From Pseudomonas reinekei (lineage in GTDB: Bacteria; Pseudomonadota; Gammaproteobacteria; Pseudomonadales; Pseudomonadaceae): a stretch of DNA of 64,000 nt. The position numbers were made by a program, and so were the translations under genes. Positions 29,325-38,872 of the stretch are shown piece by piece; positions within the stretch are counted from its first letter, which is position 1, and the number at the start of each line of letters is the position of its first letter. Under the pieces are notes generated by a model that was not told the origin of the DNA, made no database searches, and was given only the letters and a program-made list of their open reading frames with translations. The stretch spans positions 186,001 to 250,000 of the forward strand of contig NZ_MSTQ01000001.1 of the NCBI RefSeq assembly GCF_001945365.1, read 5' to 3'.

Positions 29325-30524
29325 ATGCCAAACCAATTTCCTTCCCAGCCTTCCCCTCCCCGCGCCTTGCGCTGGGGGGTGGCAGGTTCGGTAATCGTGA
29401 TGATCGCCGCCGGTGGCCTGTTCTATTACGCCTCGAAAATCGCCGCCGCCAGACGCCTGGCCAACCACGACGAAGTGCTGGTGGCCATTCACCCCCAACG
29501 CTGCGAACCCAATGCGTTGACGGTGCCGGCCGGTCGCACCAGTTTCCGCATCGTCAACCGCTCGGAACGTGCCGTTGAATGGGAAATCCTCGATGGCGTG
29601 CTGGTGGTCGAGGAGCGCGAGAACATCGCGCCCGGTCTGAGTCAGGTGATCAACGCCAACCTCATGCCCGGCGACTACGCGATCACCTGCGGCCTGTTGA
29701 GCAACCCACGCGGCACCCTGCACGTCACGCCGACGGCGGCGTCCGATGCAGCGGCCAAGGCCAAGCCATCCATGGTGGCGTTTGTCGGACCGTTGTCAGA
29801 GTTTCGCGTGTACTTGAGCCTGCAGGGCACAGCGCTGATCAAAGCCGTGACCGCCCTCGAGCAAGCCATCGACGCCGGCGACTTGAGCGAGGCGCAAGCC
29901 CTGTATCCGCCAGCCCGTGCGGCTTATCAACGACTGGCTCCCGCGGCCCAACGCCTGGCCGAGCTGGACAACACGATCAACGCCCGCGCCGATTACTTCG
30001 AGAAGCGCGAGCAGGATCCGGGTTTCATCGGCTTCCACCGCCTCGAATACGCGCTGTTCCAACAGCGCGACATTGATGGACTGGCACCTGTCGCCCAGTG
30101 CCTGCTCGCCGACGTCACCCGCCTCAAACAACAACTGCTGGCCCAATCGCTGCCGCCGGAACAGCTGGTGAGCATCGTGGTGCGCAACCTCAACGGCCTT
30201 GCCGAGGTACGCGCCATTAGCGGCGAAGAGGAACGCTACAGCCACACTGACCTGAACGGTTTCAGCGGCAACCTCGACGCCGCCCGCAAGGTCGTCGACC
30301 TGTTGCGGCCGTTACTGGCGAAATCCGCAGCGCAGTTGCTGCCGAAGATTGACTCGGCCCTCGCCGCCTTCGATGCCGAGCTCAACGGTTTTAACGTCAG
30401 TGACGGCTACGCCAGTTACGACAGCGTAAACGCCCAGCAGCGACAGCAAATCGCCGACAAGGCCAAGGCTCTCGCCGACGCCCTCGATGGCATTGATCCC
30501 GCCCTTGGCCTTTCCGGCCTGTAA
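29325..30524 (+). CDS. efeO: EfeO: cupredoxin-imelysin (M75) iron-binding protein
   Basis: Protein of 399 residues starting at ATG 29325. A membrane anchor or uncleaved signal (VAGSVIVMIAAGGLFYYA, about residues 19-36) comes first. A cupredoxin-like domain follows (about 45-125, EPNALTVPAGRTSFRIVN and GDYAITCGLL). The imelysin domain fills about 140-395 and carries the HxxE motif in GFHRLEYALF. Role: periplasmic iron binding and delivery to EfeU. A second, shorter EfeO-like protein is encoded at the operon end. Confidence 0.88.
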   Translation: MPNQFPSQPSPPRALRWGVAGSVIVMIAAGGLFYYASKIAAARRLANHDEVLVAIHPQRCEPNALTVPAGRTSFRIVNRSERAVEWEILDGVLVVEERENIAPGLSQVINANLMPGDYAITCGLLSNPRGTLHVTPTAASDAAAKAKPSMVAFVGPLSEFRVYLSLQGTALIKAVTALEQAIDAGDLSEAQALYPPARAAYQRLAPAAQRLAELDNTINARADYFEKREQDPGFIGFHRLEYALFQQRDIDGLAPVAQCLLADVTRLKQQLLAQSLPPEQLVSIVVRNLNGLAEVRAISGEEERYSHTDLNGFSGNLDAARKVVDLLRPLLAKSAAQLLPKIDSALAAFDAELNGFNVSDGYASYDSVNAQQRQQIADKAKALADALDGIDPALGLSGL

Positions 30525-30542
30525 GCAGAAGACCCTTTTCAG

Positions 30543-31841
30543 ATGAACGATTCAGAGCCATTCAACCTTCAACGTCGCCGGGTACTGATGGGCATGGGCG
30601 CCGCCGGTGTCGCCCTGGCCGGTACAGCATTGAGCTGCCCCGCCATGGCCGCCAGTCCCGCGCAGGTCACCGAAGCCCCGCGCAGCGATAAAACCGAAGA
30701 CCGTCACGACTTCCACGGCAAACGGCAGAGCGGCATTGTCACCCCACGCCCGGCGTCCGGCATGTTGGTATCGTTTGATGTACTCGCCACCGATCGTGAA
30801 GACCTGGAACGCCTGTTCCGCACCCTCAACGAACGCATCGCGTTCCTGATGAAGGGCGGCCCGGTGACTCAGGTCGACCCGAAATTGCCACCGGTGGACT
30901 CGGGGATTCTCGGCCCGGTCGTCACCCCGGATAATCTGACCATCACCGTCTCGGTTGGCGAGTCTCTGTTCGACGAGCGATTTGGCCTGGCCGCCGTCAA
31001 GCCCAAGCGCCTGATCCGCATGGTCGGTTTTCCCAACGATGCGCTGGACGCCGATTGCTGCCACGGCGACCTGAGCCTGCAGTTTTGCGCCAACACCGCC
31101 GACACCAATATTCACGCCTTGCGCGACATCGTGAAAAACCTGCCGGACCTGTTGCTGGTGCGCTGGAAACAGGAAGGCAGCGTGCCGCCCCAGGCGCCGG
31201 CGAAACCCGGCGTGCCGGCGCAGAGCGCACGCAACTTCCTCGGTTTTCGTGATGGTTCGGCTAACCCTGATTCCAACGATGCCGAGGCCATGGACCGTAT
31301 CGTCTGGGTCCAGCCCGGCAGCGACGAACCGGCCTGGTCCACGAACGGCAGCTATCAGGCGGTTCGGATCATCCGCAACTTTGTCGAGCGCTGGGACCGC
31401 ACACCGTTGCAGGAGCAGGAAAGCATACTTGGCCGAGTCAAAAGCAGCGGCGCGCCCATGGGTGGCACCCATGAAACGCAAGTCCCGGACTACGCCAAGG
31501 ACCCCGAAGGCAAGCTGACCAAGCTCAACGCGCACATCCGTCTGGCCAACCCGCGCACGGCCGCAACCCAGGCCAACCTGATCCTGCGCCGGCCATTCAA
31601 CTACTCCAACGGCGTCAACAAAAACGGTCAGCTCGACATGGGCCTGTTGTTCATTTGCTATCAGGCAGATCTGGAGAAAGGCTTCATCACCGTGCAAACC
31701 CGCCTCAATGGCGAGCCGCTGGAGGAATACCTCAAACCGGTGGGCGGCGGTTACTTCTTCACCCTGCCCGGCGTGACGGGCGACCGGGACTTCATCGGTC
31801 GCGCCCTGCTGGCTGCCATACAACCCACAAAAACCGCCTGA
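30543..31841 (+). CDS. efeB: EfeB: Tat-exported DyP-type haem peroxidase / deferrochelatase
   Basis: Protein of 432 residues. A twin-arginine signal is clear ([20 protein letters not shown], about residues 10-30). The DyP signature [10 protein letters not shown] with the catalytic Asp sits near residue 233, and the probable proximal haem His is in MGGTHETQ (about residue 309). In the Efe system the peroxidase acts in the periplasm, oxidising ferrous iron or handling haem. 18 bases after efeO. Confidence 0.92.
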   Translation: MNDSEPFNLQRRRVLMGMGAAGVALAGTALSCPAMAASPAQVTEAPRSDKTEDRHDFHGKRQSGIVTPRPASGMLVSFDVLATDREDLERLFRTLNERIAFLMKGGPVTQVDPKLPPVDSGILGPVVTPDNLTITVSVGESLFDERFGLAAVKPKRLIRMVGFPNDALDADCCHGDLSLQFCANTADTNIHALRDIVKNLPDLLLVRWKQEGSVPPQAPAKPGVPAQSARNFLGFRDGSANPDSNDAEAMDRIVWVQPGSDEPAWSTNGSYQAVRIIRNFVERWDRTPLQEQESILGRVKSSGAPMGGTHETQVPDYAKDPEGKLTKLNAHIRLANPRTAATQANLILRRPFNYSNGVNKNGQLDMGLLFICYQADLEKGFITVQTRLNGEPLEEYLKPVGGGYFFTLPGVTGDRDFIGRALLAAIQPTKTA

Positions 31842-31864
31842 ACAACCCAACACGGAGCCGTCCC

Positions 31865-32689
31865 ATGAAAAAGTCGCCACTGGCGTTAATGCTGACCCTA
31901 GGCTTGCTCAACACCCCATTTTCAGCGTTCGCGGCCACGGCGCCGCTGGCGTTGGTGCAGCCGATTTCCGATTACAAGATCTACGTCACCGAGCAGCTCG
32001 ATGAACTGGCCAGCCACACCCAGCAGTTCACCGACGCGGTGAAACAAGGCGACCTGGCCACTGCGAAAAAGCTCTACGCGCCAACCCGGGTTTACTACGA
32101 GTCGATCGAGCCGATCGCCGAACTGTTCAGTGACCTTGATGCCGCCATCGACTCACGTGTCGACGACCATGAAAAAGGCGTGAGCGCCGAAGACTTCACC
32201 GGTTTTCACCGCATCGAATATTCGTTGTTCTCGCAGAACAGCACCCAGGGGCTAGGCGACCTGGCGGACGGCTTGAACAAAGACGTCAAAGACCTGCAAA
32301 CCCGCGTCGCCGGCCTGACGTTCCCACCGGAAAAAGTTGTAGGCGGTGCCGCTGCATTACTTGAAGAAGTGGCGGCCACCAAAGTCTCCGGCGAGGAAGA
32401 TCGCTACAGCCACACCGATCTGTATGACTTCCAGGGCAACATCGACGGCGCCAATAAAATCGTCGATCTGTTCCGTCCGCAAATCGAAAAACAGGACGCT
32501 GCGCTCGTCGCCAAAGTCGACAAAAACTTCACCACGGTGAACACCATCCTGGCCAAGTACAAGACCCAGGATGGCGGTTTCGAGACTTACGACAAAGTGA
32601 AGGAAAACGACCGCAAAGCGCTGGTCGGTCCGGTCAATACACTGGCTGAGGATTTGTCGACGTTGCGGGGCAAGCTTGGTTTGAACTGA
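31865..32689 (+). CDS. Second EfeO-like imelysin (M75) protein, EfeM type
   Basis: Protein of 274 residues with a cleavable signal (MKKSPLALMLTLGLLNTPFS, AFA). It has only the imelysin domain, with the motif GFHRIEYSLF and the later GEEDRYSHTDLYDF. It lacks the cupredoxin domain of the longer EfeO, so it corresponds to the EfeM form. It lies 23 bases after efeB. It probably binds ferrous or ferric iron in the periplasm and hands it on. Confidence 0.87.
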   Translation: MKKSPLALMLTLGLLNTPFSAFAATAPLALVQPISDYKIYVTEQLDELASHTQQFTDAVKQGDLATAKKLYAPTRVYYESIEPIAELFSDLDAAIDSRVDDHEKGVSAEDFTGFHRIEYSLFSQNSTQGLGDLADGLNKDVKDLQTRVAGLTFPPEKVVGGAAALLEEVAATKVSGEEDRYSHTDLYDFQGNIDGANKIVDLFRPQIEKQDAALVAKVDKNFTTVNTILAKYKTQDGGFETYDKVKENDRKALVGPVNTLAEDLSTLRGKLGLN

Positions 32690-32700
32690 ATATGTGAAGC

Positions 32701-34044
32701 CTACAGAATGCGGTACAACAATCGCTCGATCCGCACCCGACTGACACGTTTGAGAAACTTAGCAACCCCCGCCGGGTACTCGGGCAAGGTGTCCAGGTCC
32801 TGATAACGCTCGATACGGCTGGTGTGCTGAAAGATCTGCGCCAGTTCAGTCCGACGCGGTTCCAACAGCTCGCCTTTCGGATCATCGATCAGCAAGGCGT
32901 TTTCCAGATCGAGGCGGAATGCTCGCGGATTGAGATTGTTGCCGGTCAGCAAGGTGTAGCGCTGATCGATCCACATGCCTTTGAGGTGGTAGGTGTTGTC
33001 GCCATCCTTCCACAGGTGCAGGTTCAACTGACCGCTGTCGATGTTGCGCTGATGGCGCTTGGCGAAGCGACGCAGACTGATTTCGTAGAGGTACGGCAAC
33101 GCCGAAATCACTTTGAACGGCTCGCTCGGCGGGATGTAGAAATCGTTGGCGGTCTTGTCGCCGACCACGATGTCGATCTTCACGCCCCGCGCCAGCGCCC
33201 GGTTGATTTCCCGAGTGACGGCCAACGGCAAGTTGAAGTAGGGCGTGCAGATGGTCAGTTGATGCCTGGCGCTGGCGATCAACTCGCCGATCACCCGGCT
33301 CAGTGGATTGTTCTTGCCCACGCCCAGTAACGGACTGACGGACAAACCGCTCTTGTCCGTGGAACCCTGGGTGGTGTCATACGCAGCGTGCTTGAGGCGG
33401 CTGCGCAGATCGCCGATGTCGTTGCGCAGGCTGCGGGTGGTCGGCAGGTTCGGCAAGTCGAGGCGATGCACTGCTTTGGAGGCCACCAGGCCATGCTGAA
33501 CAAGATGCTGCATCGAATCGGCCAGGGGGCTGTTGTACAGCAGGTGATAACGGTCGTAGCGGTACTTGTCGAGTTTGTGCAGGTAGACGTTGTTCAGACT
33601 CGCACCGCTGTAGATCACGCAGTCATCGATAATGAAGCCCTTTAAATGCAACACGCCGAACAACTCGCGGGTTTGCACCGGCACGCCATACACCGGCACT
33701 TCACTGGCGTAGGTACGGGTCATCTCCTGGTACCAGGCCGAGTTGCCCGGTTGTTTGCCGGCACCGATCAAACCGCGCTGGGCGCGCAACCAGTCAACGA
33801 CCACCACCACGTCAAGTTGCGGACGCGCCAGTTTGGCGGCGTGCAAGGCATCGAGAATTTCCTGACCGGCCTCATCCTGTTGCAGGTACAGCGCAACGAT
33901 ATAGATGCGCTGAGTGGCGCTGGCGATTTTTTCCAGCAGGCAACGACGGAACTCGGCGGCGCCGGAGAGGATGGTGACGGCATCGGCGGTCAGCGGGAAA
34001 CTGCGCAGTTTAGGCAGCAGGGAGCGTTTGAAAAGCGACGGCAT
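32701..34044 (-). CDS. pssA: CDP-diacylglycerol-serine O-phosphatidyltransferase (PLD family)
   Basis: Protein of 447 residues from ATG 34044 (E. coli PssA 451). Two HKD-type motifs are visible: HLKGFIIDDCVIYSGASLNN (about residue 132) and HLKGMWIDQRYTLLTGNNLN (about residue 355). It makes phosphatidylserine from CDP-diacylglycerol and serine, the step before phosphatidylethanolamine. The gene converges on the iron operon with only 11 bases between stop codons. Confidence 0.9.
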   Translation of the reverse strand: MPSLFKRSLLPKLRSFPLTADAVTILSGAAEFRRCLLEKIASATQRIYIVALYLQQDEAGQEILDALHAAKLARPQLDVVVVVDWLRAQRGLIGAGKQPGNSAWYQEMTRTYASEVPVYGVPVQTRELFGVLHLKGFIIDDCVIYSGASLNNVYLHKLDKYRYDRYHLLYNSPLADSMQHLVQHGLVASKAVHRLDLPNLPTTRSLRNDIGDLRSRLKHAAYDTTQGSTDKSGLSVSPLLGVGKNNPLSRVIGELIASARHQLTICTPYFNLPLAVTREINRALARGVKIDIVVGDKTANDFYIPPSEPFKVISALPYLYEISLRRFAKRHQRNIDSGQLNLHLWKDGDNTYHLKGMWIDQRYTLLTGNNLNPRAFRLDLENALLIDDPKGELLEPRRTELAQIFQHTSRIERYQDLDTLPEYPAGVAKFLKRVSRVRIERLLYRIL

Positions 34045-34232
34045 AGGGCTCGCAATGGGTCGAATCCAGAGAGTTCGAGAGCTTACACCATGGATCGGCT
34101 TGGGTCTTGTTGCTGTCTGTAATGGCCCCATCGTCAGCAGGCTGGCTCCCGTCTTTGGAACGCGTCCATCGATGGGGACCAGCCTGCCGGCGATGGCAAT
34201 TCATCTGTTCACAAAAAATAATTTGACCAAGG

Positions 34233-34246
34233 AGAACGATCGTTCT
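34233..34246 (+). promoter_or_regulatory. 14-bp palindrome upstream of TetR gene, probable operator
   Basis: AGAACGATCGTTCT is a perfect palindrome ending 12 bases before the TetR-family start codon. A TetR-type autoregulatory operator would look like this. It includes part of the GGAGA that could act as an RBS. Confidence 0.7.
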
Positions 34247-34258
34247 ACTATTTTCCCC

Positions 34259-34822
34259 ATGAACGAAATCACTCGCAACGACACACGCGACATCATTCTG
34301 GATGTCACCGAAAAGTTGATCTACAAAAGTGGCATCGCTGCCACTGGCATGGATCTTCTGGTGAAGACCGCCGGCGTCTCCAGAAAAAGTATCTACCGCT
34401 ACTTCGCCAACAAGGAGGAGCTGACTGTCGCCGCCCTGCAACGCCGCGACCAACGCTGGATGCACTGGTACAGAACCGAAGTCGGACAGGCCGCAACCCC
34501 GACCGAGCGCCTGCTCAACCTGTTCACCGTGCTCAAGTCGTGGTTTGTCTCAGAAGGCTTTCGGGGCTGCGCGTTCATCAACACCAGCGGGGAAACCGGC
34601 GACCCGCTAGATCCGGTCCGTCTGGTTGCCAGGGACCACAAACAAAAGCTGCTCGACTACGTGTGCGAGCTGTGTACCGAATATGGCGCCGAGAATCCGC
34701 AGTTGCTGGCCAAACAACTGCTGATCCTGATTGACGGTGCCATTACCGTGGCGCTTGTAATGGGTGATCACAGTGCCGCCGATAATGCGCAATGCATGGC
34801 GCGAAAGTTATTGGACCTGTAG
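34259..34822 (+). CDS. TetR/AcrR family transcriptional regulator
   Basis: Protein of 187 residues. The TetR HTH is at about residues 10-57 (IYKSGIAATGMDLLVKTAGVSRKSIYRYFANKEEL in the family register). The C-terminal domain contains GCAFINTSGETGDP, common in TetR proteins next to oxidoreductase or SnoaL-like genes. The start at 34259 follows the palindromic operator. It probably controls itself and the SnoaL-like gene 58 bases downstream. Confidence 0.88.
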   Translation: MNEITRNDTRDIILDVTEKLIYKSGIAATGMDLLVKTAGVSRKSIYRYFANKEELTVAALQRRDQRWMHWYRTEVGQAATPTERLLNLFTVLKSWFVSEGFRGCAFINTSGETGDPLDPVRLVARDHKQKLLDYVCELCTEYGAENPQLLAKQLLILIDGAITVALVMGDHSAADNAQCMARKLLDL

Positions 34823-34880
34823 CCACTTAATCGAGCCCGACAACGTGTTTACAACTTTAAATTGATTCGGAGATTTTATA

Positions 34881-35357
34881 ATGTCCAACGCCGAAGTTCG
34901 TCCGCCATTGCCGCCCTTCACCCGTGAATCGGCCATCGAAAAAGTTCGCCTGGCCGAAGATGGCTGGAACTCCCGCGACCCGGCACGCGTGTCGCTGGCC
35001 TACACCCTGGACACCAAGTGGCGTAACCGCGCCGAGTTCGCCTACAACCGAGAAGAAGCCAAGGGCTTCCTGACCCGCAAGTGGGCCAAGGAACTGGACT
35101 ATCGCTTGATCAAGGAACTGTGGGCCTTTACCGACAACCGCATCGCCGTGCGTTACGCCTATGAATGGCACGACGATTCGGGCAACTGGTTCCGCTCCTA
35201 CGGCAACGAGAACTGGGAATTCGACGAGAATGGCTTGATGGCTAACCGGTTTGCCTGCATCAACGACATGCCGATCAAGGAAAGCGAGCGCAAGTTCCAC
35301 TGGCCGCTGGGTCGTCGTCCGGATGATCACCCAGGCCTGTCGGATCTGGGCTTGTAA
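34881..35357 (+). CDS. DUF1348 / SnoaL-like (NTF2-fold) protein
   Basis: Protein of 158 residues matching the DUF1348 family: [22 protein letters not shown] near the N-terminus, then [19 protein letters not shown] and [20 protein letters not shown]2-like fold, cytoplasmic, no signal peptide. No catalytic function is established for this family. Its pairing with the TetR regulator suggests an inducible stress or detoxification role, which is inference only. Confidence 0.87.
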   Translation: MSNAEVRPPLPPFTRESAIEKVRLAEDGWNSRDPARVSLAYTLDTKWRNRAEFAYNREEAKGFLTRKWAKELDYRLIKELWAFTDNRIAVRYAYEWHDDSGNWFRSYGNENWEFDENGLMANRFACINDMPIKESERKFHWPLGRRPDDHPGLSDLGL

Positions 35358-35397
35358 ACCTGGCGCGTCAGCCCTTTATTTAAGGGCGGACGAGCTC

Positions 35398-35492
35398 TGT
35401 GGCGAGGTAGCTTGCTCCTGCTGGGCTGCGAAGCGGCCCCAACATCTTGTGAGCGCTACGCACTCAAGCGGGAGCAAGCTCCCTCGCCACAA
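35398..35492. repeat. REP-like inverted pair
   Basis: CTGTGGCGAGGTAGCTTGCTC and GAGCAAGCTCCCTCGCCACA face each other about 50 bases apart. This is the CTGTGGCGAG subtype also seen at 18724 and 40182. Confidence 0.8.
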
Positions 35493-35670
35493 AAGCTTGC
35501 AACGCTCAAAGCGTCAGCCAATAAACGGGCCTGAACGCAAGTGATGCAGGGCTTATCCGTCAGTCTTCGCGTGCAGGCCAGACGGCTCGCCGCATCAGTT
35601 GGATATAGGTAACATACCGGCCCTTCCCCGCAGCCCTTTTCTGCGCCCCTGCCGATTAAGCCGATCTTCC

Positions 35671-36450
35671 ATGCCTTTCGAACTCAGCGTAGACCTCAGC
35701 ACCCTGGCCATTCTGGCCTTCGTCGCATTCATTGCCGGTTTCATCGACGCCATTGCCGGCGGGGGCGGTCTGTTGACCACCCCGGCCCTGCTCACGGCCG
35801 GCCTGCCACCGCACCTGGTGCTGGGCACCAACAAACTCAGCTCGACCTTCGGCTCGGCCATCGCCAGTTTCACCTTCTACCGCCGCAAATTGTTCCACCC
35901 ACGGCTATGGGTGCACGCCATCGTCGGCACCTTGGTCGGCGCACTGACCGGTGCCGTGGTCGCGCATTACCTGCCGGCAGAATGGCTGAACAAGATGTTG
36001 CCGGTGATCGTTTTCGCCTGTGGCCTTTATCTGTTGTTTGGCGGCACGCCGAAAGCGCCGCTGGACAGCAACGCGCCGATCAGGAAAAAGTGGCAATCGA
36101 CCCAGGGTTTCAGCCTCGGTTTCTACGATGGCGTGGCCGGTCCCGGCACCGGTGCGTTCTGGACCGTCAGCAGCCTGTTGATGTATCCCATCGATCTGGT
36201 CAAGGCCAGCGGCGTGGCGCGCAGCATGAACTTCGTCAGCAACGCGGCGGCGCTGTCGGTGTTCATTTTTTCCGGGCAAGTGGACTGGATCATCGGCCTG
36301 AGCATGGGGCTGTCGGTGATGGTCGGTGCCTTTTTCGGGGCTCGCACCGCCATCAGCGGCGGCGCGAAATTCATCCGTCCGGTGTTCATCACCGTGGTGC
36401 TGGGGCTGACCGTGCGGCTAGCCTGGCAACACTGGTTCAGCGTGGCCTAA
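35671..36450 (+). CDS. TSUP (TauE/SafE) family sulfite/organosulfur exporter
   Basis: Protein of 259 residues with about eight membrane segments. The family hallmark [21 protein letters not shown] is at about residues 18-38, and the second half repeats it as [17 protein letters not shown]. It is YfcA-like. ATG 35671 is chosen over 35599 because it places the hallmark in the usual position. Its 3-prime end overlaps the convergent nudC by 33 bases. Confidence 0.88.
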   Translation: MPFELSVDLSTLAILAFVAFIAGFIDAIAGGGGLLTTPALLTAGLPPHLVLGTNKLSSTFGSAIASFTFYRRKLFHPRLWVHAIVGTLVGALTGAVVAHYLPAEWLNKMLPVIVFACGLYLLFGGTPKAPLDSNAPIRKKWQSTQGFSLGFYDGVAGPGTGAFWTVSSLLMYPIDLVKASGVARSMNFVSNAAALSVFIFSGQVDWIIGLSMGLSVMVGAFFGARTAISGGAKFIRPVFITVVLGLTVRLAWQHWFSVA

Positions 36451-37248
36451 ACGACGGGCCACGTAGACGTCGATCAAGTAACGGGCAATCGAACGTGATG
36501 CCGGCAACGGCGGCAGTTCGTGCACGTTGAACCACTGGGCGTCTTCGATCTCGTCTTCCTGGCAGACGATTTCCCCACCGGCATACTCGGCGTGGAAGCC
36601 GAGCATCATCGAATGCGGGAACGGCCAGCACTGACTGCCCATGTACTGGATATTCTTGACCTCGATCCGCACTTCTTCGCGCACCTCGCGAATCAGGCAG
36701 TCCTCGGCCGATTCGCCCGGTTCGGCGAACCCCGCCAAGGTGCTGTAGACCCCGCTAACGAACCGTGGCGAGCGTGCCAGCAGCACTTCATCGCCACGGG
36801 TCACCAACACGATCATGCTCGGCGAGATCCGTGGGTAGCTGCGCAGTTCGCACGGCTGGCAATACATCGCCCGTTCGCGCGGCACCTGGGTCATGGCTTG
36901 ACCACAGTTACCGCAAAAACGATGCTCACGGGCCCAGGTGCCGATCTGCGCGGCGTAGCCGAGCACCTTGTACACCGTGTGATCGCCGTCGAGCATGAAC
37001 GCCCGCAAGCCTTTCCAGTTGCAGCCCGGCACCGCAGCGGGGCTGCGTAATTCCAGCAGGTACACCGGCTCTCCGTCGAGGTGGCCGATGCCATGTTCGG
37101 CAAGCATCGACAGGTCCTGACGTTTGAGCCATTCCCGGGGAAACAGTGCGCCATTGTCGTCGAACAAAAAACCTTCCGGGCTACGCGCCACGGCCCAGCC
37201 GCCGGGTTGGTCGGTGTCCAGTACTGCAGTGGTCCAGCGTGAAGTCAT
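36418..37248 (-). CDS. nudC: NADH pyrophosphatase / RNA decapping Nudix hydrolase NudC
   Basis: Protein of 276 residues. A zinc ribbon (CGNC at about residue 110 and CQPC at about 128) precedes the Nudix box [21 protein letters not shown] (Gx5Ex7REUxEE pattern, about residues 175-195). The NADH-selective array normally reads SQPWPFPxS; here it is SQCWPFPHS, a Pro to Cys change. It hydrolyses NAD(H) to NMN(H) and AMP and removes NAD caps from RNA. 7 bases after the crotonase gene. Confidence 0.92.
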   Translation of the reverse strand: MTSRWTTAVLDTDQPGGWAVARSPEGFLFDDNGALFPREWLKRQDLSMLAEHGIGHLDGEPVYLLELRSPAAVPGCNWKGLRAFMLDGDHTVYKVLGYAAQIGTWAREHRFCGNCGQAMTQVPRERAMYCQPCELRSYPRISPSMIVLVTRGDEVLLARSPRFVSGVYSTLAGFAEPGESAEDCLIREVREEVRIEVKNIQYMGSQCWPFPHSMMLGFHAEYAGGEIVCQEDEIEDAQWFNVHELPPLPASRSIARYLIDVYVARRLGHAEPVLPG

Positions 37249-37255
37249 TTTTCAA

Positions 37256-38068
37256 TCAATCCAGAAATTCGGGTTTCTGTTTGCTCATATGGGCGGCCAT
37301 GGCCACGCGCAAGTCAGTGGATTGCAACATGGCGGCGTTCCAGGTGGCGACGTATTCGAGGCCGTCGTCGATGCGGTGATCGCGCATGTAGCTGATCATT
37401 TCCTTGGTGCCGGTGACCGCAATCGGCGACTTGCTGGCAATTTCCCGGGCAATGCCCATGACGCCGTCGAGCAGGTTGGCGGTGTCGCTGTAAACGCGAT
37501 TGACCAGACCCATGCCCCGCGCTTCGTCGGCGCCGAAGGTGCGGCCCGTGTAAGCCAGTTCACGCAGCATGCCGTCCCCGATGATTCGCGGCAAGCGTTG
37601 CAACGTTCCAACGTCGGCGGCCATGCCGATGTCGATTTCCTTGATTGAGAACTGTGCGTCTTCGGCGGCGTAACGCATGTCGCAGGCGGCGATCAGGTCG
37701 ATGGCACCGCCCAGGCAATAACCCTGGATGGCGGCGAGCACCGGTTTACGGCAGTTGTCGACAGCGTTGAAAGAGGCTTGCAGGGTGAGGATTTTGCGTC
37801 GCAGCAGGCGCGCGTTGCGCCCGACGTCCTTGCCCAGTTCATTGGCCACACCGGCCAGCATCATCAGGTCGATGCCCGAGGAAAAATGTTTACCGGCACC
37901 GCTGAGGACCACCACGCGCACTTCGTCGGTGTCGTCGATCCACTGGAAAATCTCGACGATCTCACGCCAGAACGCAGCATTCATCGAATTGATCTTTTCC
38001 GGGCGATTGATCTGTACATGTGCAATTTTATCGACCAGTTCGACGTTGAACGCAGTGTATTGAGTCAT
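37256..38068 (-). CDS. Crotonase family protein, dienoyl-CoA isomerase-like
   Basis: Protein of 270 residues. Oxyanion-hole motifs are GKHFSSGIDLMML (about residue 62) and QGYCLGGAIDLIAACDMRYA (about residue 115). The aspartate in GGAIDL and the glutamate in SIKEIDIGMAADVGTLQRLP are those of the delta3,5-delta2,4-dienoyl-CoA isomerase (ECH1) branch rather than hydratases. Role: unsaturated fatty acid beta-oxidation. Probably co-transcribed with nudC. Confidence 0.85.
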   Translation of the reverse strand: MTQYTAFNVELVDKIAHVQINRPEKINSMNAAFWREIVEIFQWIDDTDEVRVVVLSGAGKHFSSGIDLMMLAGVANELGKDVGRNARLLRRKILTLQASFNAVDNCRKPVLAAIQGYCLGGAIDLIAACDMRYAAEDAQFSIKEIDIGMAADVGTLQRLPRIIGDGMLRELAYTGRTFGADEARGMGLVNRVYSDTANLLDGVMGIAREIASKSPIAVTGTKEMISYMRDHRIDDGLEYVATWNAAMLQSTDLRVAMAAHMSKQKPEFLD

Positions 38069-38314
38069 GCCAGTGATCCTTTAGCGGGCGAAAAAGAGGC
38101 CCGAACTATAACAAGGCATTGTGGGAGGCAGTAAGGCAGTGGTTCGGCCAAATGCGGGACCAGCCGGGAGAGGATGGAGTGCATAGGCCGCAGCCGATCC
38201 GATCTGTCGTTACATACAACCGCACAAAAAAATGAATAAATGCTCACGCTGGCGTGTTCACGTTCTGACAGTCAACGCGATGCCCCCCCCCCTGACATGC
38301 ATGGAGCTTCACTC
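38069..38314. other. Intergenic region with a C10 tract
   Basis: About 245 bases hold the divergent promoters of the crotonase-nudC and TPR-sigma operons. Ten consecutive C residues at 38283-38292 lie 22 bases before the TPR gene start. No hairpin or unambiguous promoter was identified. Confidence 0.6.
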
Positions 38315-38848
38315 ATGAATAACCGTTTATCGATTTTTACGGCACCGTTGATGCTTGCTGTCATGCTGTCCGGTTCACAGGCATGGGCCAATGGCGAGGA
38401 AGATACGCCCGCCAAGCCGCAGTGCCCCAGGGATCAGGTGTTCGATACCAAAGCGCAGAAATGCGTCAAGCAGACCAGCCAGCATGTATCGGACGCCGAT
38501 CGCACCGATTACGCCTATCAGTTGGCCAAGGACGGGCGCTATGCAGAAGCCCTGGCGCTGCTCGACACGCTCAAACAGCCGAACACAGCCAAAGCGTTGA
38601 ACTATCGTGGCTACGCGACGCGTAAACTGGGTCGCACTGACGAAGGTATCGGTTACTACCTGCAATCGGTGAAACTCGATCCCCACTATGCGCAGGTTCG
38701 CGAGTACCTGGGTGAAGCCTACGTGATCAAGGGGCAACTGGCCCTCGCACAGGAGCAGTTGCAGCAGATCAAATCGATATGCGGCAACACCGTTTGCGAG
38801 GAGTATCAGGACCTGGCTGAAGCCATCAACGACTCATCGAAAACCTGA
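38315..38848 (+). CDS. Periplasmic TPR-repeat protein
   Basis: Protein of 177 residues from ATG 38315 (GGAG 8 bases upstream). Signal peptide to about SQAWA (residue 26). A cysteine pair follows (PQCPRDQVFDTKAQKCVKQ), then two to three TPR-like helices (YAYQLAKDGRYAEALALLDTL, ALNYRGYATRKLGRTDEGI, and a third unit). Near the C-terminus is another cysteine pair in SICGNTVC. It sits upstream of, and in the same frame as, an ECF sigma gene, so it may be part of that signalling unit. No specific function known. Confidence 0.82.
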   Translation: MNNRLSIFTAPLMLAVMLSGSQAWANGEEDTPAKPQCPRDQVFDTKAQKCVKQTSQHVSDADRTDYAYQLAKDGRYAEALALLDTLKQPNTAKALNYRGYATRKLGRTDEGIGYYLQSVKLDPHYAQVREYLGEAYVIKGQLALAQEQLQQIKSICGNTVCEEYQDLAEAINDSSKT

Positions 38849-38872
38849 CCTATCGAACACGCGGAGGTCGCT

